Assembly: GCA_947449575.1 (NCBI GenBank) | Contig: CANFRV010000001.1 | Span: forward strand, 25,121 to 89,120 | Length of the DNA: 64,000 bases | Reading direction: 5' to 3' | Source of the DNA: Flavobacteriales bacterium | Lineage (GTDB): Bacteria; Bacteroidota; Bacteroidia; Flavobacteriales_D; Crocinitomicaceae | Shown here: positions 1 to 10,907 of the stretch, piece by piece | Layout: every line of letters starts with the position of its first letter | Position numbering within the stretch: the first letter of the stretch is position 1 | Translations under genes and position numbers: made by a program | Notes under the pieces: model-generated | Database searches by the model: none | The model's input: only the letters and a program-made list of their open reading frames with translations | What the model was told of the DNA's origin: nothing

Positions 1-239
1 AGAAGATATTTTACCAATAATTCGTTAGTAAAGGTAACAACCAACTAATTTCTAAAAAAGATTTTATAGAATTCAAAGTGTTTTACACTGTAAAATAGCC
101 GTTCAAAGGGTTTTAGTTTATATTGTGAAAAATACACTTTAGTAAAATTTTTGTATTATTTTGAAGATTTGAAGTGAATTAATAGGGGGTTGTTGATAAA
201 AAGTTGATTTTTTTTGATTGACCCCCTGTAAAAATGACG

Positions 240-247
240 TAAATTTG
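240..247 (+). promoter_or_regulatory. Bacteroidetes -7 promoter box for glnN
   Basis: TAAATTTG matches the Bacteroidetes primary-sigma -7 consensus TAnnTTTG exactly. A TTG at 218-220 lies 19 bases upstream as a possible -33 element. The box ends 21 bases before the ATG at 269, so the transcript would begin after the in-frame TTG at 218. This argues that the shorter reading frame is the real gene. Confidence 0.7.
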
Positions 248-268
248 CAAAAAAAAAATAATTTACTC

Positions 269-2455
269 ATGGCGACTAAAAGAATGCAAGCGTATCATGA
301 TGTGTTAAACAGATCACCGAAACACATCGAGTTTAATGGAAAGATTTCTGAGATTTTTGGAGAAAATGTATTTCATGCAGATAGCATGAGAGAATATTTG
401 CCCAGTGAAGCATATAAATCAATGATGGATTCTGCACTGAACGGTACACGTTTAGATCGAAAAATGGCAGATCAAGTGGCTTCTTCCATGAAAGATTGGG
501 CAATTACAAAAGGCGCTACTCATTATACGCATTGGTTTCAGCCGCTAACAGGTTCAACTGCAGAAAAACATGATGCATTCTTTAAACCAGTAGGTCCTGG
601 AAGAGCGATCGAACGATTTGATGGTGATTTATTAATTCAACAAGAACCAGATGCTTCTTCTTTTCCAAATGGTGGTATTCGTAATACATTTGAAGCAAGA
701 GGGTATACTGCATGGGACCCGTCTTCACCAGCATTTGTAATCGATAAGACCTTATGTATACCAACTATTTTCATCTCTTATACAGGTGAAGCATTGGATT
801 ATAAAATGCCATTATTGAAAGCTTTGCATTCAATTGATGAATCTGCTACCGCGGTGTGTCAGTATTTTGATAAAAATGTTTCGAAAACCATTGCAACGTT
901 GGGGTGGGAGCAGGAATACTTTTTGGTGGATTCTGCGCTTTTCAATGCACGACCAGATATTATGATGACAGGTAGAGCATTGTTTGGTCATGCCCCTGCT
1001 AAAGGTCAGCAATTAGATGATCATTATTTTGGTTCTATTCCAGCTCGAATCACATCGTTTATGCGTGAATTTGAGACGGAATCGATTCGATTAGGGATTC
1101 CTGTGACAACGCGTCATAACGAAGTTGCGCCAAATCAATTTGAATGTGCGCCTATTTTTGAAGAATGTAATTTGGCAAATGACCATAACTTATTGTTAAT
1201 GGATATTATGGAAAAAGTGGCTCGTAAGCACGATTTCCGAGTATTATTGCATGAAAAACCATTCGCAGGTGTCAATGGGTCAGGAAAACATAATAATTGG
1301 TCTCTAAGCACTGATACTGGAGTTAATTTGCTTGCTCCTGGTAAAAATCCAAAATCTAATTTGCAATTTTTAACATTTTTCTGTAATACGATAAAGGCTA
1401 TTCATGACCATGCAGATTTATTGCGTGCTTGTATTGCTGGTGCAGGAAATGATCACCGTTTAGGGGCGAATGAAGCACCTCCTGCAATTATCTCAGCATT
1501 TATAGGTTCACAACTTTCGTATTTGCTAGATGAAATCGAGAAAAATGTGAAAGCGGGTAAAATGACACCTGAAGATAAAACAGAATTAAAATTGAACATT
1601 GGTAAAATCCCTCAAATAATGTTGGATAATACCGATAGAAATAGAACTTCTCCTTTTGCATTTACAGGCAATAAATTTGAATTTAGAGCGGTTGGTTCTT
1701 CTGCAAATTGCGCTTCTGCAATGATTGTTATTAATACAATTGTTTCAAGTCAATTACAAATTTTCAAAAAAGATGTAGATGCTCGAATTGAGAATGGGGA
1801 AGCAAAAGATGAGGCAATTTTAAAAGAGTTGCAAAAAATGATCAAAGAATCAAAGAAAATTCGTTTTGAAGGAAATGGATATGGTGAGGAATGGGTGAAA
1901 GAAGCAGCGAAAAGAGGATTGTCTAATTTGAAAGATACTCCTAGAGCTTTAAAAGTTTGGGGTGATAAAAAGGTGATAAAATTGTTCAATGACATGGCGA
2001 TTTTAACACCAAGAGAATTGGAAGCAAGACAAGAAATAGAATTTGAAGCCTATATTCATAAAATTCAAATTGAAGCGCGTCTAATTGGTGACCTTGCTCA
2101 AAATCATATTATTCCTGCTGTTGTTGAATATCAAAATAGATTGATTAATAATGTGCAGGGTTTATTTTCTGTTCTTGGTGAAAAAGCGGGTAAAGAAGCT
2201 GGTAAGGCTCAACTTGAATTGATAATTAATATCTCTGATCACATGAATAAGCTGAAATCTAATTGTGACTTGATGTTAATAGCAAGAAAAGCAGCAAATA
2301 AAGTGGTTGGAAATGAAGCGAAAGCTGTTGCGTATTGTGATAAAGTAAAAGTCTTTTTTGATGATATTCGATACCATGCTGATAAATTGGAAATATTAGT
2401 AGACGATGAACTTTGGCCTTTACCGAAATTCAGAGAAATGTTGTTTACACGTTAA
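269..2455 (+). CDS. glnN: Glutamine synthetase type III
   Basis: Cytoplasmic ATP-dependent ligase making glutamine from glutamate and ammonia. The 728-residue length fits the GSIII family (about 730) and is far longer than GSI or GSII. The family pattern NEVAPNQFECAPIF is present, as is the glutamine synthetase active-site segment AGVNGSGKHNNW. The C-terminal third is the long helical region typical of GSIII. I chose the ATG at 269 rather than the upstream in-frame TTG at 218. The TTG coincides with the likely -33 element, a promoter -7 box lies between the two codons, and MATKRMQAY is a normal N-terminus. The gene is monocistronic: own promoter in front, strong hairpin behind. No PII gene is adjacent. 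Confidence 0.97.
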   Translation: MATKRMQAYHDVLNRSPKHIEFNGKISEIFGENVFHADSMREYLPSEAYKSMMDSALNGTRLDRKMADQVASSMKDWAITKGATHYTHWFQPLTGSTAEKHDAFFKPVGPGRAIERFDGDLLIQQEPDASSFPNGGIRNTFEARGYTAWDPSSPAFVIDKTLCIPTIFISYTGEALDYKMPLLKALHSIDESATAVCQYFDKNVSKTIATLGWEQEYFLVDSALFNARPDIMMTGRALFGHAPAKGQQLDDHYFGSIPARITSFMREFETESIRLGIPVTTRHNEVAPNQFECAPIFEECNLANDHNLLLMDIMEKVARKHDFRVLLHEKPFAGVNGSGKHNNWSLSTDTGVNLLAPGKNPKSNLQFLTFFCNTIKAIHDHADLLRACIAGAGNDHRLGANEAPPAIISAFIGSQLSYLLDEIEKNVKAGKMTPEDKTELKLNIGKIPQIMLDNTDRNRTSPFAFTGNKFEFRAVGSSANCASAMIVINTIVSSQLQIFKKDVDARIENGEAKDEAILKELQKMIKESKKIRFEGNGYGEEWVKEAAKRGLSNLKDTPRALKVWGDKKVIKLFNDMAILTPRELEARQEIEFEAYIHKIQIEARLIGDLAQNHIIPAVVEYQNRLINNVQGLFSVLGEKAGKEAGKAQLELIINISDHMNKLKSNCDLMLIARKAANKVVGNEAKAVAYCDKVKVFFDDIRYHADKLEILVDDELWPLPKFREMLFTR

Positions 2456-2476
2456 TATAAATCTGATATAATTATT

Positions 2477-2507
2477 CTAAAAGCTCTTTGTAATAAAGGG
2501 CTTTTAG
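2477..2507 (+). terminator. Intrinsic terminator of glnN
   Basis: A 13-bp stem pairs 2477-2489 with 2495-2507, with one G-T wobble and a 5-base loop. A T-rich run follows at 2508-2514. It starts 21 bases after the glnN stop. The stem is nearly symmetrical in A/T flanks, so it could work in both directions. Confidence 0.8.
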
Positions 2508-2550
2508 TGTTTTTAGAAACTTCTCAGGATTGTAAAATATTGTTAATTCT

Positions 2551-2569
2551 AAAAATGATTGTCATTATC
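2551..2569. promoter_or_regulatory. Fur-box-like palindrome
   Basis: AAAAATGATTGTCATTATC agrees with the classical 19-base Fur consensus (GATAATGATAATCATTATC) at 15 of 19 positions and holds a perfect 5-bp inverted repeat AATGA/TCATT. It lies 67 bases upstream of the outer-membrane protein gene at 2636. The match is to the proteobacterial consensus, so binding in this phylum is inference. Confidence 0.4.
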
Positions 2570-2635
2570 CTGATGCAACTTTTTTCTTTATTTTGAATAT
2601 ATTAACTATCTTAGCGCTAAGCAAAAACTACTTGT

Positions 2636-3286
2636 ATGAAGAAAGTTATTTTATTGGGATGTGTAATACTATTTTCCAAATCTTTATTCGGTCAATTTGA
2701 ACCGAAGCATACTTTTAATATGGAAGTGGGAATGCCAGTTCCAATAGCAAATAAATCATTCAAAGGGATTATGAAGGGAGTTGTGTCTATTTCTCCTTAT
2801 TATCAGTACAGGTTATCAAATTCTTTAGCTTTTGGTACTGGTATCCAATACAATTATCTTCAAGTAAATCCGACAAAAGTTCCACCATCTGAAAAAGCGA
2901 AAGGAGGCATGCATAGTGTCGGGGTTTTCTTGAAAGTGAGTAAGGAAAAATTTCATAATGAGCAGTTTGCTACTGATTTTGGTGTTAAAATGGGGTATTC
3001 TCAAACGTACTTTGTGACGGATTCTAACGAGAAAAAATATGGAAAACCACAACAAGTGAATTCAATATCGATCGCTCCGATGCTTGGCTTAATTTTAAGT
3101 GTCGATGAGTTTTCATCATATCGTTTTACACTTGGATATACTGTGCAAGGTTTTGGATTTTCACCACAACGCATAGGTATTGCGACAAATGGTGGTTATG
3201 ATCCTGATAATTTCTCAAACCCAACACACTATTTGATTGTCGGATTTGGATTTACACATTATTTTCACAAGAAAAGCTCCGATTAA
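2636..3286 (+). CDS. Small outer-membrane beta-barrel protein (PorT-like fold, unknown role)
   Basis: A 216-residue exported protein. Residues 1-19 (MKKVILLGCVILFSKSLFG) are a signal peptide with cleavage expected before QFEPK. The rest alternates short amphipathic strands rich in aromatic residues and Gly, ending near LIVGFGFTHYFH, as in the small porin-like barrels of Bacteroidetes. No catalytic motif or lipobox is seen. It stands alone between the glnN terminator and prmC. A Fur-like palindrome and a near-match -7 box (TATCTTAG, 2607-2614) precede it, so iron control is possible but unproven. The beta-barrel call rests on composition and pattern, not on a recognised family. Confidence 0.7.
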   Translation: MKKVILLGCVILFSKSLFGQFEPKHTFNMEVGMPVPIANKSFKGIMKGVVSISPYYQYRLSNSLAFGTGIQYNYLQVNPTKVPPSEKAKGGMHSVGVFLKVSKEKFHNEQFATDFGVKMGYSQTYFVTDSNEKKYGKPQQVNSISIAPMLGLILSVDEFSSYRFTLGYTVQGFGFSPQRIGIATNGGYDPDNFSNPTHYLIVGFGFTHYFHKKSSD

Positions 3287-3331
3287 ACTGCCTTATCTCT
3301 ATTTTTATACATGTATCTTTTACTAAATTGA

Positions 3332-4219
3332 ATGTTTGTTCAAACAAATTCTATCAAAGCAATAAGAAGCTATTTTAAAGATAAATTAGCGGACCTTTTT
3401 TCTGATAACGAAATAAAATTAATTGGAAATGAAGTAATTTGTTCGAGATTAAAAATTTCTAAGAATGATTTGATCGGATTGAATGATCAACTGTTTTCTG
3501 AATCAGATTTGCTTTATTTTCGTTCAATTGTTAAGCGTTTGCTGAAAAATGAACCTTTTCAATATATTATTGGAAATACGTTATTTTATGGATTAGAAAT
3601 AAAGTGCGACAAGCGTGCGTTGATTCCTCGTCCTGAAACAGAAGAATTAGTGGATTGGATCAAGGAATCATTTGTGGGTAATCATCAGCCAAAAGTAATT
3701 GCTGATATTTGTACAGGTTCTGGCTGTATTGCTTTAGGACTCAAATCTATTTATCCTGAGAGTTTACTTGTTGCAGCAGATTATTCTTTGGAATCCTTGA
3801 GTTTAGCTAGAGAGAATTCGAGTGAATTGAAGTTAGAATTGGAAGTATTGCATTTTGATGCTACAAGTGAAAAGGACTACCTGCAACTTTCAGTAAGAGA
3901 AAATCTGAAATATGATTGCTGGGTTTCAAATCCGCCCTATATTCCTGCTCAAGAAAGTCAAATGATGACTGATAATGTGCTTGAATTTGAACCTCATATG
4001 GCTTTGTTTGTACCTGATAATGATTCACTCATTTTTTATAAGGTGATTTCGAAAATGGCACATATCTATTTAAAGTCTAAGGGGTTAATTTTCTTCGAGA
4101 TTCATGAAAACTTCTCGAAAGAAGTAATAAATATTTTAGAAGATAATAACTTTGTTAACATTGAGTTGAGGAAAGATTTACAAGGTAAAAGTCGTATGTT
4201 GAAAGCAGAAAAAGTGTAA
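3332..4219 (+). CDS. prmC: Peptide chain release factor N5-glutamine methyltransferase
   Basis: SAM-dependent enzyme that methylates the Gln of the GGQ motif in release factors RF1 and RF2. The 295-residue protein has a helical N-terminal RF-binding domain (about 1-90), the PRPETEELV segment at 99-107, the SAM-binding motif TGSGC around 128-132 and the diagnostic NPPY at 200-203, which holds the substrate glutamine. It is the first gene of a tight run prmC-ligA-unknown-dapA-DHH phosphoesterase; the ligA ATG follows after 9 bases. The stretch upstream holds no exact TAnnTTTG box. Confidence 0.95.
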   Translation: MFVQTNSIKAIRSYFKDKLADLFSDNEIKLIGNEVICSRLKISKNDLIGLNDQLFSESDLLYFRSIVKRLLKNEPFQYIIGNTLFYGLEIKCDKRALIPRPETEELVDWIKESFVGNHQPKVIADICTGSGCIALGLKSIYPESLLVAADYSLESLSLARENSSELKLELEVLHFDATSEKDYLQLSVRENLKYDCWVSNPPYIPAQESQMMTDNVLEFEPHMALFVPDNDSLIFYKVISKMAHIYLKSKGLIFFEIHENFSKEVINILEDNNFVNIELRKDLQGKSRMLKAEKV

Positions 4220-6241
<2,022 letters not shown>

Positions 6242-6245
6242 AAGT

Positions 6246-6731
6246 ATGGTAGACCAAAATAGTATTTGGAAAAAAACTAAAAGCCTATTGGTTTTTTATG
6301 TTTTTACGGATCATGAAGAGTTTCAGCAATTTCGAGAATCTTTGGATGCAGTCTTGATAGATAGCAATGTTAAACGTCTAAAAGTTATTATTTTGATTAC
6401 TAATCCGAAAGAAAGTGTCTTGAAACATTCGCTTTTCACTTACTTTTGTGAAAAAGACTTATCTTTATTTGGAAATAAAATTAAAAAAAGTGCAAAAATG
6501 GATGGTCAAGAAGATCTCGATATCATTAGAGATACGCATTTCGATTTATTTGTGTGTTTTGGAAAACCTTCGACTAAAGTGCTAAAATGGTTAGAGAAAA
6601 TAAATGCTACAAGAAGAATTGGGGTGAATTCTGAAGGACAATCCTTTTTTGATTTGAATTTTATTAGCTCAATCGATTCAATAGATAATGGCGTTGTCTT
6701 CGCTAGTGAAATGTTAAATAAAATAATTTAA
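6246..6731 (+). CDS. Conserved unknown protein (DUF6913-like) between ligA and dapA
   Basis: A 161-residue cytoplasmic protein with no signal peptide, membrane segment or catalytic motif that I recognise. It reads as an alternating alpha/beta fold: VIILIT near 47, DLFVCFGKPSTKVLKW near 100, RIGVNSEGQSFFDLNF near 123. I recall a flavobacterial family of this size and position, annotated DUF6913, lying between ligA and dapA; that assignment is from memory. It starts 4 bases after the ligA stop and ends 5 bases before dapA, so all three are almost surely co-transcribed and a housekeeping role is likely. Confidence 0.8.
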   Translation: MVDQNSIWKKTKSLLVFYVFTDHEEFQQFRESLDAVLIDSNVKRLKVIILITNPKESVLKHSLFTYFCEKDLSLFGNKIKKSAKMDGQEDLDIIRDTHFDLFVCFGKPSTKVLKWLEKINATRRIGVNSEGQSFFDLNFISSIDSIDNGVVFASEMLNKII

Positions 6732-6736
6732 TAAAT

Positions 6737-7624
6737 ATGAACAATCTTTTTTTAGGTTCTGGAGTAGCTTTGGTTACGCCTTTCAAACCAGATGATTCAA
6801 TAGATTATACTGCCTTGAGAAAATTAGTCCGCTTGCAAATTGATGGGGGAATTGATTTTTTAGTAGTTCAAGGCACTACAGGTGAATCTCCTACGCTTTC
6901 ATTAGAGGAGAAAATGGAAGTGTTGAAAACGGTAATTGGTGAAAATCAAGGGAAATTAAAAATAGTATACGGACTTGGTGGTAATAATACAAAGCAAATT
7001 GGTGAACTTTTTAAATTAATTCCTGCGGGAGTTGATGGTATTTTATCGGTTTCGCCCTATTACAATAAGCCTACTCAAAAAGGAATTATTGAACATTTTA
7101 AGTATATATCTTCTTGTACGAATTTGCCAATCATCTTGTACAATGTTCCGGGTAGAACAGGTTCTAATATGTTGCCTGAAACAACGCTTGAATTAGCCAA
7201 AATTGAAAATATTGTGGCGGTAAAAGAGGCGTCTGGGAATATGGAGCAAATAATGGAATTGATTCGCTTACGTCCAGCTGGTTTTGGGGTTTTATCTGGA
7301 GATGATGCAATAACAATGCCTTTGATCGCTGCGGGTGCTGATGGTGTTATATCTGTTGTTGCGAATGCTTTTCCGGAAAGATTTTCAGAAATGGTTCGTT
7401 CGTCAATGGATGAAAAATTGGCTGCGGCAAGAAAAGGTCACTATGATTTACTGCCTATTACCAAAATGTTTTTTGAAGAAGGAAATCCTGGAGGTGTTAA
7501 AATTGCCTTAGCGAAAAGAGGGATTATGAATCCGCATATGCGATTACCTTTAGTGCAAGTTTCATCGAATTTACAGCAACGTATCGAAAATGAAACAACG
7601 GTATTAATGAGTAATAAAAATTAA
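6737..7624 (+). CDS. dapA: 4-hydroxy-tetrahydrodipicolinate synthase
   Basis: First committed step of lysine and meso-diaminopimelate synthesis: condenses pyruvate with aspartate semialdehyde. The 295-residue TIM barrel shows GTTGESPTL at about 46-54, the catalytic Tyr135 in YNVPGRTG, Arg140, and the Schiff-base Lys163 in VAVKEASG. Length is normal. It is embedded in the prmC-ligA run with a 5-base gap upstream. meso-DAP made here feeds the peptidoglycan whose fragments are reclaimed by Mpl (28929-30290). Confidence 0.97.
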   Translation: MNNLFLGSGVALVTPFKPDDSIDYTALRKLVRLQIDGGIDFLVVQGTTGESPTLSLEEKMEVLKTVIGENQGKLKIVYGLGGNNTKQIGELFKLIPAGVDGILSVSPYYNKPTQKGIIEHFKYISSCTNLPIILYNVPGRTGSNMLPETTLELAKIENIVAVKEASGNMEQIMELIRLRPAGFGVLSGDDAITMPLIAAGADGVISVVANAFPERFSEMVRSSMDEKLAAARKGHYDLLPITKMFFEEGNPGGVKIALAKRGIMNPHMRLPLVQVSSNLQQRIENETTVLMSNKN

Positions 7625-7657
7625 ATAGTACATCTGAAATAAGGTTAAAAGAAAAAA

Positions 7658-8665
7658 ATGAATATATACAGTTCAATCGTAGAAGAAATAAAAGCGGCTT
7701 CAAATATTATCATAACAGCACATAAATCACCTGATGGTGACTCGATTGGGAGTTCGCTTGGATTGTATCATTTTATTCAAGAATTAGGAAAGAAGGTTAC
7801 TATTTGTCATCCTGACCCTGCTCCCGATTATTTAGCGTGGTTAGATGGAATAGAAAATATTATAACAATGTCCAATGAGAGTGCACAAATTGAAAATCTT
7901 TTCAACGAGGCAGACCTTGTTTTTTGTTTAGATTATAATTCGACAAATAGGGTAGGTGATGGTATGCAAGCATTATTAGAAGATTTTTCTGAAAAAATAA
8001 TCATGGTAGATCATCATTTAGATCCAAAAGACTTTGCTTTTATCACACTTTCTGACACTAAAGTTTGTTCTACTTCCCAATTAATTGTTGAAATTATTGA
8101 GCAATCTGGGAATGGAGCTTTACTGAATGAAAAAATTGGAACACCTTTGTATCTTGGTATTTTGACAGATACAGGTTCTTTTCGTTTCCCCTCTGTTCAG
8201 CCTCGTACACATGAACTTTTAGCGAAATTGTTAACTGCAGGAGTGAAGCATTATTTGGTGCATGAAAACTTGAACGATAATAATACAGTTGGACGATTGC
8301 GTCTTCAAGGGTATGCAATGAGTGAAAAATTAGAGGTGTTGACAGATTTTAATGTGGCAATAATCTCTATGACAGAGGAAGAATTAGATAGGTTTGATTA
8401 CCAAAAAGGAGATACAGAAGGTTTAGTAAATATCGCCTTATCTATTAAAGGAATGAAAGCTGCTCTGTTTTTTTCAGAAAAAGAAGGTATTATAAAAATT
8501 TCATTTCGTTCAAAAGGAAGTGAAAATCCTGTTAATATTTTGGCTGCAGAGTATTTTAATGGGGGAGGACACGCAAATGCTTCGGGTGGTATGAGTGAAT
8601 TATCAATGGAAGAAACCTTAACGAAAGCAAAATCGTTGATTCCAAAATTTTTCCCTAAGAATTAA
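7658..8665 (+). CDS. nrnA: DHH/DHHA1 phosphoesterase (NrnA-type oligoribonuclease / pAp phosphatase)
   Basis: Mn2+-dependent phosphoesterase expected to degrade very short RNAs and dephosphorylate pAp. The 335 residues contain HKSPDGD (about 22-28, metal ligands), an Asp in CLDYNSTNR (about 92), the DHH motif at 118-120 (VDHHLD), and a C-terminal DHHA1 domain ending in GGGHANASGG. These fit the NrnA subfamily, in contrast to RecJ (much longer) or GdpP (membrane-anchored). It is the last gene of the run, 33 bases after dapA. NrnA is preferred on size, but the exact substrate is inferred. Confidence 0.9.
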   Translation: MNIYSSIVEEIKAASNIIITAHKSPDGDSIGSSLGLYHFIQELGKKVTICHPDPAPDYLAWLDGIENIITMSNESAQIENLFNEADLVFCLDYNSTNRVGDGMQALLEDFSEKIIMVDHHLDPKDFAFITLSDTKVCSTSQLIVEIIEQSGNGALLNEKIGTPLYLGILTDTGSFRFPSVQPRTHELLAKLLTAGVKHYLVHENLNDNNTVGRLRLQGYAMSEKLEVLTDFNVAIISMTEEELDRFDYQKGDTEGLVNIALSIKGMKAALFFSEKEGIIKISFRSKGSENPVNILAAEYFNGGGHANASGGMSELSMEETLTKAKSLIPKFFPKN

Positions 8666-8733
8666 TTGAAATGTATTAGGGAGGATCTAAATTTTTAATT
8701 TTTAAAATAAGTTATTTTTTCATTTTTTAAATT

Positions 8734-8741
8734 TAAGTTTG
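8734..8741 (+). promoter_or_regulatory. -7 promoter box upstream of the PrsW-like gene
   Basis: TAAGTTTG matches TAnnTTTG exactly and ends 23 bases before the ATG at 8765. The region upstream is T-rich with no clear TTG at the expected -33 distance. Confidence 0.5.
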
Positions 8742-8764
8742 TATTCAATGTACTTTAAAGATTT

Positions 8765-10099
8765 ATGATAGTTTTTTATTACATAGCAGCTTTTTTTTCA
8801 TCATGGATCTGGGTTGACTATTTTAGATTAATTGGAGTAACAACAACACAAAAAACAAAATATTTATTACTTACTTTTTGTTTGGGTGTTACCTCTTTTT
8901 ATTTATTTAAGAACATAAATACTCATTTTTTAGATCAATTTGAATTACTTCTTCATAACAATAAATTACTGAATCATTTTTTGGTTACAGCGATTAAAAT
9001 TGGCTTTCTTGGAGAATTATCTAAAGTGATCCCAGTATTAATTGTCTATTACCTTTTTAGAAGTAAACTCAAAGAACCAATTGATGTTTTTATGTTTTTT
9101 GCAGTATCTGCTTTGGGTTTTGCAGCGGGTGAAAATCTATTATATTCATACAATAATGAATTTTACTTTTTTAATGAAAAAATTATATTAAGAACCTTTG
9201 GTGAATTATTTTGCACGTCAATTCTTGCTTACGGAATTATTGGTTATCGTTTTTATCACAAACATAAAAAACCACTTAAAATATTTTTATTGTTCCTTTT
9301 AGCAGTATTTCTTCATTCATTTTACGATTTTTGGCTTGATTATGAAATTGTAGCTAGTTATGGATTCATTGTCACTCTTTTTTACTTCATGGTAATGATT
9401 TCGGTCTTTGCTCAAACGTTAACTAATTCATTGAATTTTTCATCTGATTTTGATGAATTGAAAACAATTGATTCAAAGAATTTGATTAGGAAAATGTATA
9501 AGTATTATGGAATTTTTATAGTTCTTCAATTTATAATCCTCTTATTTAATTTGAATTACGGTGTCGCAGAAAAAAATGTGATTAATACCTTCTGGTTTAG
9601 CGGTTTTATAGTATTTATGGTCATAAACCGTCTGATGAAATTAAAAAAAATTAAGCGAAGATGGAGTCATTTGAAAGTAGAGTTACCATTCACGTTTTAT
9701 AAAATAGATTCATTTAATGGTAGATCAGTAAAATATAAGTTCAAATTTCGTGGAGAGATCTTCAATGAGATATTTGTGGATGCCTTTTTAACTAAAGAAG
9801 CGTATATTTTGCCATTATCACAAAGGAATTCCTATTTGATGAAGGCAAAAAAAGTGTTACTTGAAAAGAAAGTTTATTTAAAAAATGATGAAGTTTTTTA
9901 TTTAACAAGAATAATAGATGATGAAAAAGGAGAGATTTATTTATTAAAACCAAAAAACTCAGGAAAAAGTCTTAGAAGAAAAAAATATCCAATTGTTGCA
10001 CTTTTATCTGTATTTTCAGAAGAAGATCTTCATAATAAGAATTTAACTGTTCATGATTTTCAATTTAGAGAATGGGTTTATTTGAAAGATCATGCTTAA
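8765..10099 (+). CDS. PrsW-like intramembrane protease family protein
   Basis: A 444-residue polytopic membrane protein. The N-terminal half carries several hydrophobic helices and recalls the PrsW/M82 family: GELSK (Glu84, Lys87) for motif 1, AAGEN (Glu123) for motif 2 and HSFYD (His184, Asp188) for the last motif. PrsW cleaves anti-sigma factors in Gram-positive bacteria; no anti-sigma gene is near. Two departures are visible: motif 1 has one Glu instead of the usual pair, and I find no His in the third-motif segment RTFGELFCTSILAYG (143-157). Residues 230-444 add two more membrane helices and a Lys-rich soluble tail not part of minimal PrsW. Activity is therefore uncertain. Confidence 0.75.
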   Translation: MIVFYYIAAFFSSWIWVDYFRLIGVTTTQKTKYLLLTFCLGVTSFYLFKNINTHFLDQFELLLHNNKLLNHFLVTAIKIGFLGELSKVIPVLIVYYLFRSKLKEPIDVFMFFAVSALGFAAGENLLYSYNNEFYFFNEKIILRTFGELFCTSILAYGIIGYRFYHKHKKPLKIFLLFLLAVFLHSFYDFWLDYEIVASYGFIVTLFYFMVMISVFAQTLTNSLNFSSDFDELKTIDSKNLIRKMYKYYGIFIVLQFIILLFNLNYGVAEKNVINTFWFSGFIVFMVINRLMKLKKIKRRWSHLKVELPFTFYKIDSFNGRSVKYKFKFRGEIFNEIFVDAFLTKEAYILPLSQRNSYLMKAKKVLLEKKVYLKNDEVFYLTRIIDDEKGEIYLLKPKNSGKSLRRKKYPIVALLSVFSEEDLHNKNLTVHDFQFREWVYLKDHA

Positions 10100-10158
10100 A
10101 TTGTTTCTTTTTTTGGATAAATTAGCGTGTGCCAGAGCGTATTTTCTTTTTTAATAGG

Positions 10159-10166
10159 TAGCTTTG
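10159..10166 (+). promoter_or_regulatory. -7 promoter box of rpe
   Basis: TAGCTTTG matches TAnnTTTG and ends 25 bases before the rpe ATG. No clear -33 TTG is seen at the normal distance. Confidence 0.55.
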
Positions 10167-10191
10167 TATAATTAAATTTAAATAAAAATAA

Positions 10192-10851
10192 ATGGCTCAT
10201 TTAATCTCCCCATCGGTACTTTCATGTGATTTTGCAAATATTCAGCGTGATGTTGAAATGATTAATAATTCACAAGCAGATTGGTTTCATGTGGATGTAA
10301 TGGATGGCGTTTTTGTTCCTAATATATCTTTTGGGTTCCCTGTGATTGAGGCGATAAAAAGACATGCTCGTAAACCATTAGATGTGCACTTAATGATTGA
10401 AAATCCAGATCAATATATTTTAGATTTCAAAAAAGCAGGAGCAGATATATTAACGGTTCATTATGAATCGTGTGTCCATCTTCATAGAACGATTCAAAGA
10501 ATAAAAGAAGCTGGAATGAAAGCGGGAGTGGCGCTGAATCCTCACACTTCGGTAACCTTACTAGAAGATCTTATTGAAGATCTAGATTTAGTTTTAATTA
10601 TGTCAGTCAATCCAGGATACGGTGGTCAAAAGTTTATTAAAAATTCTATTTCTAAAGTGAATCAAGTCAAAGAAATGATTCAACGGAAAGGGTCGAAAGC
10701 AGTAATTGAAGTCGATGGTGGTGTGAACGGAGAAACAGCAATCGATTTATTGAAAGCTGGAGCAGATGTTCTCGTGGCGGGAAGCTATGTTTTTAATTCT
10801 AATAATCCTTCGCAAACAATCTCAGAATTGAAAGGCATAGTAAATTTTTGA
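10192..10851 (+). CDS. rpe: Ribulose-phosphate 3-epimerase
   Basis: Interconverts ribulose 5-phosphate and xylulose 5-phosphate in the pentose phosphate pathway. The 219-residue TIM barrel has every family signature: SPSVLSCDF at the N-terminus, HVDVMDGVFVPN, DVHLMI, VHYE, the phosphate loop VNPGYGGQKF and EVDGGVN. The metal ligands and catalytic acids (HxD, the His of DVHLM, Asp of VDGG) are complete. It has its own promoter. A diverged paralogue fused to CBS domains is encoded at 18119-19123. Confidence 0.97.
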   Translation: MAHLISPSVLSCDFANIQRDVEMINNSQADWFHVDVMDGVFVPNISFGFPVIEAIKRHARKPLDVHLMIENPDQYILDFKKAGADILTVHYESCVHLHRTIQRIKEAGMKAGVALNPHTSVTLLEDLIEDLDLVLIMSVNPGYGGQKFIKNSISKVNQVKEMIQRKGSKAVIEVDGGVNGETAIDLLKAGADVLVAGSYVFNSNNPSQTISELKGIVNF

Positions 10852-10907
10852 AGGTATTTAAGGATTGAATAGTAACAAAGTTATTGTATTTGCGTTAAAT
10901 AGGTCAT

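Noticed and set aside
79..97. Small hairpin TTTTAC-ACT-GTAAAA near the window start
   Set aside because: Six AT-rich base pairs without a following T run; too weak to call a terminator. The first 200 bases otherwise show no gene I can support, though an upstream gene may end near the edge.
218..268. Upstream in-frame TTG start for glutamine synthetase
   Set aside because: The TTG overlaps the likely -33 element and precedes the -7 box; the ATG at 269 gives the normal GSIII length and N-terminus.
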